Shown here: positions 59,993 to 64,000 of the stretch, piece after piece
Numbering within the stretch: position 1 is the first letter of the stretch
Layout: every line of letters starts with the position of its first letter
Assembly (NCBI RefSeq): GCF_019219825.1
Contig: NZ_JAHUXH010000031.1
Coordinates: 1 to 64,000 of the forward strand
Source of the DNA: Streptomyces sp. TRM70350
GTDB taxonomy: Bacteria > Actinomycetota > Actinomycetes > Streptomycetales > Streptomycetaceae
Direction of reading: 5' to 3'
Length of the DNA: 64,000 bases
Notes under the pieces: model-generated
Databases searched by the model: none
Told to the model about the DNA's origin: nothing
Seen by the model: only the letters and a program-made list of their open reading frames with translations
Position numbers and translations under genes: made by a program

Positions 59993-60080
59993 GGTCCGCA
60001 GGGTCCGCAGGGTCCGCAGGGTCCGCAGGGTCCGCAGGGTCCGCAGGTCCGCAGGGTCCGCAGGTCCGCAGGGTCCGCGC
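59993..60080. repeat. Tandem 9-bp (and 8-bp) repeat array
   Basis: GGTCCGCAG is repeated about ten times: the first six units are 9 bp, then 8- and 9-bp units alternate. It lies 46 bp after the STAND gene stop in a 202-bp non-coding gap. The mixed unit lengths would break any reading frame, so it is probably not coding. It should vary in length among strains. Confidence 0.95.
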
Positions 60081-60149
60081 CCCACGATGACCGGCAGGTC
60101 GGCGGGCGCACGCTCCGATCAGCTGCGCCCGCAGACCGCCCGGGGCGGC

Positions 60150-60401
60150 TCAGCCCTGTGACGTCTTCCCCGGGATGCCCGTCTCCGCGGTGTCCTTGCC
60201 GGGGGCCGCCGCCGGTTCCGGGGCCTCCTTGAAGTCGACTCGGCCCATGTGCCGGTTCATGGACTTCATCAGGCCCCAGACGGCCAGGGCCATCACCGCG
60301 AAGACGATGAAGCCGAGGACGCCGGGGGTCACCTTGTCCTCGTCGACCTCCTTGGCGAGGGTGACGAGGTGGGTCATTGCCAGGCTCGCGCTTGCGCTCA
60401 T
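60150..60401 (-). CDS. Small single-span membrane protein linked to mca
   Basis: The 83-residue product (start ATG 60401, one base after the mca stop) has one membrane helix (VTPGVLGFIVFAVMALAVWGLMKSM). A basic/acidic cytoplasmic tail follows (NRHMGRVDFKEAPEPAAAPG). An internal ATG at 60377 (MTHLVTLAKEVDEDK) is also possible. The close spacing to mca suggests cotranscription. Its role is unknown; I recall the pairing as common in Streptomyces. Confidence 0.8.
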   Translation of the reverse strand: MSASASLAMTHLVTLAKEVDEDKVTPGVLGFIVFAVMALAVWGLMKSMNRHMGRVDFKEAPEPAAAPGKDTAETGIPGKTSQG

Positions 60402-60402
60402 G

Positions 60403-61284
60403 TCAGGCATTGTCGCGGATGCCCGCAAAGAGGTCGTCCTCGGGGAGGGACGTATCCACGAGGGACTTCGCGAGCTCGTACTCCTCGGTCGGCCAGACCT
60501 CCTTCTGGAGCTCCATCGGCACCCGGAACCAGCCCCCGTCGGGGTCGATCTGCGTGGCGTGCGCGATCAGCGCCTTGTCGCGGACCTCGAAGAAGTCGGC
60601 GCACGGGACGTGCGTGGTGAGCGTACGGTCCTTGTGACCGGAGTCGTCCCAGCGCTTGAGCCACTCCCCGTAGGGGGACTCCAGGCCGCGGTCGAGCATC
60701 GCCTGGTGCAGCGCCTCGGTGCGCGGCCGGTTGAAGCCCTGGTTGTAGTACACCTTCAGCGGCTGGTACGCCGGTCCGTACTCGCTCTCCGGGTACTTCT
60801 CGGTGTCCGCCGCCCCCTCGAACGCCACCATCGTGATCTTGTGGGTCATGATGTGGTCGGGGTGCGGGTAACCGCCGTTCTCGTCGTAGGTGGTGATCAC
60901 CTGCGGACGGAAGGAGCGGATCTTCTTCACCAGCTCACCGGCCGCCTTGTCGACGTCCTCCAGGGCGAAGCAGCCCTCCGGCAGCGGCGGCAGCGGGTCG
61001 CCCTCGGGCAGCCCGGAGTCGACGAAGCCGAGCCACTCCTGCTTGACGCCGAGGATCTCGCGCGCCTCGTCCATCTCTCGCTTGCGTACCTCGTGGATGT
61101 GCTCCTCGATGTACTTGTCGCCCTGCAGCTTGGGATTGAGGATGGAGCCGCGCTCCCCGCCCGTGCAGGTCACCACCAGCACGTCCACCCCCTCGGACAC
61201 GTACTTCGCCATGGTGGCCGCGCCTTTGCTCGACTCGTCGTCGGGGTGCGCGTGGACGGCCATCAGTCGCAACTGGTCAGTCAA
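60403..61284 (-). CDS. mca: Mycothiol S-conjugate amidase
   Basis: The 293-residue zinc enzyme has the LmbE/MshB-type metal site AVHAHPDDESSKG (His/Asp/Asp) and the third ligand in GGYPHPDHIMTH. VTCTGGERGSILNPKLQGDKY and YYNQGFNRPRTEALHQ separate Mca from the deacetylase MshB. It cuts mycothiol conjugates of toxins and antibiotics to glucosaminyl-inositol and an exported mercapturic acid. It is a marker of actinobacteria. The start is TTG 61284, preceded by GAGG. It diverges from the DUF4307 gene. Confidence 0.96.
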   Translation of the reverse strand: MTDQLRLMAVHAHPDDESSKGAATMAKYVSEGVDVLVVTCTGGERGSILNPKLQGDKYIEEHIHEVRKREMDEAREILGVKQEWLGFVDSGLPEGDPLPPLPEGCFALEDVDKAAGELVKKIRSFRPQVITTYDENGGYPHPDHIMTHKITMVAFEGAADTEKYPESEYGPAYQPLKVYYNQGFNRPRTEALHQAMLDRGLESPYGEWLKRWDDSGHKDRTLTTHVPCADFFEVRDKALIAHATQIDPDGGWFRVPMELQKEVWPTEEYELAKSLVDTSLPEDDLFAGIRDNA

Positions 61285-61339
61285 GACTCAATCCTCGTTT
61301 GGTCGGCGCCCGGTGTGACCGGGTGCGAACGGCGGCTTC

Positions 61340-61345
61340 TATAGT
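61340..61345 (+). promoter_or_regulatory. Possible -10 (TATAGT) for the DUF4307 gene
   Basis: TATAGT is an excellent -10 for this genome. A weak -35 (TGACCG, 61316-61321) lies 18 bp upstream. Transcription would start near 61352, leaving an 80-nt leader before ATG 61432. The -10 fits well but the -35 is poor. Confidence 0.5.
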
Positions 61346-61431
61346 GACCGAATCGGGGGGCGAATAATTCCGGGGCAGGGCCCGGAAGCCCCCTTCGGGA
61401 CCTTCATCCCGCCCCGGCCGAGAGGACGATC

Positions 61432-61830
61432 ATGAGCACGGCGAGCACGCGACTGCCCGAGGGGCGGTATGGCCGGTCCTCGGACGAGCGCGCCGACCGC
61501 ACCCTCAAGGTCGTCGGGACGGTCCTCGGCGCGCTGCTCATCGCGGTGATCGGCTATTTCGCCCATCACTACATCGCCCAGAACAAGATCAGCGCCGAAG
61601 TGATCGGCTTCGATCTCTCGGACGATGCGGTGAAGGTGAAGCTGGCGGTCGACAAGGACGCGGGCGCCTCCGGCTACTGCACGGTCCGCTCCCAGGCGGC
61701 CGACGGTGCCGAGGTCGGCCGGGCCGACTTCCGCTTCGACGGGGACGCCACCCGGATCACCGAGGTGGTCACGCTGCGCACGACGGCGCCGGCCACCACG
61801 GCGGAGCTACTGGGCTGTCACGCCGACTGA
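61432..61830 (+). CDS. DUF4307 membrane-anchored protein
   Basis: The 132-residue product has a short cytoplasmic start (RLPEGRYGRSSDERADRTLK). One membrane helix follows (VVGTVLGALLIAVIGYFAHHYI) and then an extracytoplasmic beta-sandwich (ISAEVIGFDLSDDAVKVKLAV, GYCTVRSQAADGAEVGR) with two Cys that may form a disulphide (GYCTV, LLGCHAD). The layout and the neighbour mca/greA order fit DUF4307, an actinobacterial family of unknown function. Confidence 0.88.
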   Translation: MSTASTRLPEGRYGRSSDERADRTLKVVGTVLGALLIAVIGYFAHHYIAQNKISAEVIGFDLSDDAVKVKLAVDKDAGASGYCTVRSQAADGAEVGRADFRFDGDATRITEVVTLRTTAPATTAELLGCHAD

Positions 61831-61998
61831 CGTCACCCATTCTCCGTAGCCCCTGACCTGCATTGACGTGATTTTGGGCACTAATGTCCTCCCCCTTCCG
61901 CCGCTGAATTGTTAGGCTCGTGGTTTCGCCCACTCGTGAAGGAACATTCTTCTGGGTAGGGCGATGCTTTGTATTCCCAGTACCGACGAGGAGCACCT

Positions 61999-62499
61999 GT
62001 GACCCAGACCAGCGAGAACGTCACCTGGCTGACCCAGGAGGCGTACAACAAGCTCAAGGACGAGCTTGAGTACCTTACTGGTCCTGCGCGCACGGAGATC
62101 GCCGCCAAGATCGCGGCCGCGCGCGAGGAGGGCGACCTGCGCGAGAACGGCGGGTACCACGCGGCCAAGGAGGAGCAGGGCAAGCAGGAGCTTCGCGTGC
62201 GCCAGCTGACCCAGCTCCTGGAGAACGCCAAGGTCGGCGAGGCGCCGGCATCGGCGGAGGGCGAGGTGGCGCCCGGCATGGTCGTGACGATCGCCTTCGA
62301 CGGTGACGAGGACGACACGCTGACGTTCCTGCTCGCCTCGCGCGAGTACGCGAGCGCCGACATCGAGACCTACTCGCCGCAGTCCCCGCTGGGGACCGGC
62401 GTGATCGGACACAAGGTCGGCGAGGAGGCGGAGTACGAGCTGCCGAACGGCAAGAAGGCCTCGGTGAAGATCCTGAAGGCCGAGCCGTACAGCGGCTGA
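61999..62499 (+). CDS. greA: Transcription elongation factor GreA
   Basis: The 166-residue product has the N-terminal antiparallel coiled coil with LTQEAYNKLKDELEYL and the acidic tip REEGDLRENGGYHAAKEEQG, whose Asp and Glu reach the RNA polymerase active site. The C-terminal FKBP-like domain (SPQSPLGTGVIGHKVGEEAEY) binds polymerase. It rescues backtracked polymerase by stimulating RNA cleavage. GTG 61999 has GAGGAG at 61988-61993. The 168-bp gap before it should contain its promoter, but no clear -35/-10 pair is seen. A strong hairpin follows. Confidence 0.97.
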   Translation: MTQTSENVTWLTQEAYNKLKDELEYLTGPARTEIAAKIAAAREEGDLRENGGYHAAKEEQGKQELRVRQLTQLLENAKVGEAPASAEGEVAPGMVVTIAFDGDEDDTLTFLLASREYASADIETYSPQSPLGTGVIGHKVGEEAEYELPNGKKASVKILKAEPYSG

Positions 62500-62557
62500 C
62501 CCCGCGGGCGCGGCGATGAGCCGCTGCGGCACCGACCTCGGCCCGCCCGTTGTCGAC

Positions 62558-62588
62558 AGCCCCCGGCGTCCACGCGACGCCGGGGGCT
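62558..62588. terminator. Bidirectional intrinsic terminator between greA and the ABC permease gene
   Basis: AGCCCCCGGCGTC (62558-62570) and GACGCCGGGGGCT (62576-62588) form a perfect 13-bp stem with a 5-nt loop. It lies between the convergent ends of greA and the exporter operon, so it can serve both. Confidence 0.9.
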
Positions 62589-62631
62589 TCGCCATGCTCA
62601 GGTCACCACGCCGGGCACGGGCACGGGTGCC

Positions 62632-63477
62632 TCACGCCGTCGCCGAGCGGTACTTCCGCACCGCCAGGGTCCGGAATATGAGGATGATCAGCGCCGAGTA
62701 GATCAGTGATGCCCAGACGGGGTGCTCCATGGGCCAGGCCCCTGAGTTGGAGACCCCGGGGTTGCCGAAGAGCTCTCGGCAGGCCTGGACCGTGGCGCTG
62801 AACGGGTTCCACTCGGCGATGTGCCGCAGCCAGGGCGTCATCTGGCTGGAGTCCACGAACGCGTTCGACACGAAGGTGACCGGGAAGAGCCAGACCAGCC
62901 CGCCGGACGTGGCCGCCTCGGGCGTCCGCACGGACAGCCCGATCAACGCGCCGATCCAGGTGAACGCGTACCCCATCAGAAGCAGCAGCCCGAACGCGCC
63001 GAGCACCTCGCCGACGTTGGTGTGGGTGCGCCAGCCGACCAGCAGGGCGACTATCGCGAGCACCAGCAGGGTGAGCGCCGTCTGCACCAGGTCGGCGAGG
63101 GTGCGCCCGGTCAGCACCGCCCCGCGGGCCATGGGCAGCGAGCGGAAACGGTCGACCAGCCCCTTGTGCATGTCCTCGGCGATGCCCGCGCCCGCGCCGG
63201 CCGTGGCGAAGGTCACGGTCTGGGCGAAGATGCCCGCCATCAGGAACTCGCGGTAGACGGCGGGGTCCGTGGTGCCGCCGATGTTCATGGAGCCGCCGAA
63301 CACATAACTGAACAGCACCACGAACATGATGGGCTGGAACAGCCCAAAAATGATCATCTCGGGGATCCGGGACATTCGGATCAGGTTCCGCTTGGCGACG
63401 ACCAGGGAGTCCCGGGCGGACTGGCCGAGTGGATGCGGGCGGGCGGCCCGGGGGGCGGTGTCGGTGACGGCACTCAC
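62632..63477 (-). CDS. ABC-2 type transporter permease (DrrB-like)
   Basis: The 281-residue protein has six membrane helices of the ABC-2 fold: RMSRIPEMIIFGLFQPIMFVVLF, the FLMAGIFAQTVTFATAGAG segment, DRFRSLPMARGAVLTGRTLAD, and a conserved WLFPVTFVSNAFVDSSQMTPWL, all as in daunorubicin-exporter permeases. It pairs with the ATPase encoded just upstream, whose stop overlaps this GTG start as GTGA. Together they would export a drug-like or lipid substrate. The length is normal. Confidence 0.93.
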   Translation of the reverse strand: MSAVTDTAPRAARPHPLGQSARDSLVVAKRNLIRMSRIPEMIIFGLFQPIMFVVLFSYVFGGSMNIGGTTDPAVYREFLMAGIFAQTVTFATAGAGAGIAEDMHKGLVDRFRSLPMARGAVLTGRTLADLVQTALTLLVLAIVALLVGWRTHTNVGEVLGAFGLLLLMGYAFTWIGALIGLSVRTPEAATSGGLVWLFPVTFVSNAFVDSSQMTPWLRHIAEWNPFSATVQACRELFGNPGVSNSGAWPMEHPVWASLIYSALIILIFRTLAVRKYRSATA

Positions 63478-64000
63478 TTGGCGGTCTCCTTCTTGCGCTT
63501 GCGGCCTCTGGCGTCGGCGAGCGTGCCGCTCTCGTCCTGCTCGTCCTTGGCCTCGGCCGCATGTCCCGTGAGGGACAGGAACACGTCGTCGAGGGTCGGG
63601 CGGCGCAGGCCGATGTCGTCTATCTCGATGCCTCGGGTGTCCAGCTCGCGGATCACCTCGGCGAGGAGCTTGGCGCCGCCGGTGACGGGCACGGTGAGCT
63701 TGCGGGTGTGCTCCTCGACGGTGGTGTCGCCCTTGCCGAAGCCGGCCAGCACCTCGGCGGCGGTCGTCATGTGCTCGCGCTCGTGCACCACGACCTCGAC
63801 GCGCTCGCCGCCGGTGCGGGCCTTGAGCTGGTCGGAGGTGCCGCGGGCGATCACCCGGCCGTGGTCGACCACCGCGATGTCGTGCGCGAGGTGGTCGGCC
63901 TCTTCCAGATACTGCGTGGTGAGCAGCAGCGTCGTACCGCTGGAGACGAGCTGCTTGATGACGTCCCACAGTTGCTGGCGGTTGCGCGGGTCGAGGCCGG
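63474..64000 (-). CDS. ABC transporter ATP-binding protein, DrrA-like (N-terminus beyond window)
   Basis: The frame runs off the right edge, so only the last 175 or so residues are seen. They include the D-loop GLDPRNRQQLWDVI, the H-loop area TTQYLEEADHLAHD, and the DrrA/DUF4162-type C-terminal domain (TVEEHTRKLTVPVTGGAKLLAEVIRELD, RRPTLDDVFLSLTG). A Lys/Arg-rich tail ends the protein. Walker A and the ABC signature lie outside the window. It energises the permease encoded next in the operon. Confidence 0.93.
   Translation of the reverse strand, partial: GLDPRNRQQLWDVIKQLVSSGTTLLLTTQYLEEADHLAHDIAVVDHGRVIARGTSDQLKARTGGERVEVVVHEREHMTTAAEVLAGFGKGDTTVEEHTRKLTVPVTGGAKLLAEVIRELDTRGIEIDDIGLRRPTLDDVFLSLTGHAAEAKDEQDESGTLADARGRKRKKETAK

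Noticed and set aside
59993..60080. Possible coding continuation of the STAND protein through the GGTCCGCAG array
   Set aside because: The STAND frame stops at 59947 and the mix of 8- and 9-bp units breaks every frame.

Overview
The window is about 72% GC, its genes are tightly packed with strong third-position G/C, many starts are GTG or TTG, and it carries mycothiol chemistry, Streptomyces-type LuxR, TetR and IclR regulators and many secreted polysaccharide-active enzymes. All of this points to a Streptomyces chromosome. No rRNA, tRNA or CRISPR array was found, and there is no intact mobile element.

Layout. 1-5626: three secreted plant-wall enzymes, namely a PL1/PL9 double pectate lyase cut by the window edge, a second PL9 lyase and a GH62 arabinofuranosidase. 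5776-11375: an unusual Nramp-like transporter, then a reverse-strand regulatory set (large LuxR-type ATPase, MEDS-domain RsbA-like protein, RsbW-like kinase). 11741-13093: a secreted M14 carboxypeptidase. 13109-18468: a reverse-strand block of poorly known genes around a Ycf46-like AAA+ ATPase and a coiled-coil membrane protein.

18645-27266 is the most unusual part. A caspase-like protein faces, tail to tail, a four-gene operon encoding a macro-domain protein, a ParS/MbcA-like antitoxin, a RES-domain NAD+ phosphorylase candidate and a 1405-residue CHAT protease. The RES product (ADP-ribose-1''-phosphate, in studied members) is a known macro-domain ligand. The operon therefore suggests an NAD+/ADP-ribose-linked conflict or programmed-death system with two caspase-fold proteases. 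A decayed TnpB remnant lies just upstream of it.

27980-33365: a divergent D-amino-acid/sugar-acid locus (PfkB kinase, IclR regulator, RidA; D-serine-dehydratase-like enzyme, D-aminoacylase) with an IclR-like palindrome between the halves. 33384-36909: a secreted serine protease, a proline/threonine-rich membrane protein, an aminotransferase and a small protein. 37023-43126: a small membrane protein, an HTH/coiled-coil regulator, and a four-gene operon joining two solute-binding-like proteins (one fused to a vWA domain) with TelA. 43316-47599: PEP carboxykinase, hemolysin III, TetR and a Mut7-C RNase-like protein. 47596-54102: a four-gene operon of three glycosyltransferases and a GlxA-like copper-radical oxidase, probably for a surface glycan. 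54275-64000: a DUF255 protein, a decayed small gene, a STAND/TPR ATPase, mycothiol conjugate amidase with a small membrane partner, a DUF4307 protein, GreA and a truncated ABC-2 exporter.

Most operons are coupled by ATGA or GTGA stop/start overlaps. A 23-bp dispersed repeat occurs three times, once inside a kinase coding sequence.
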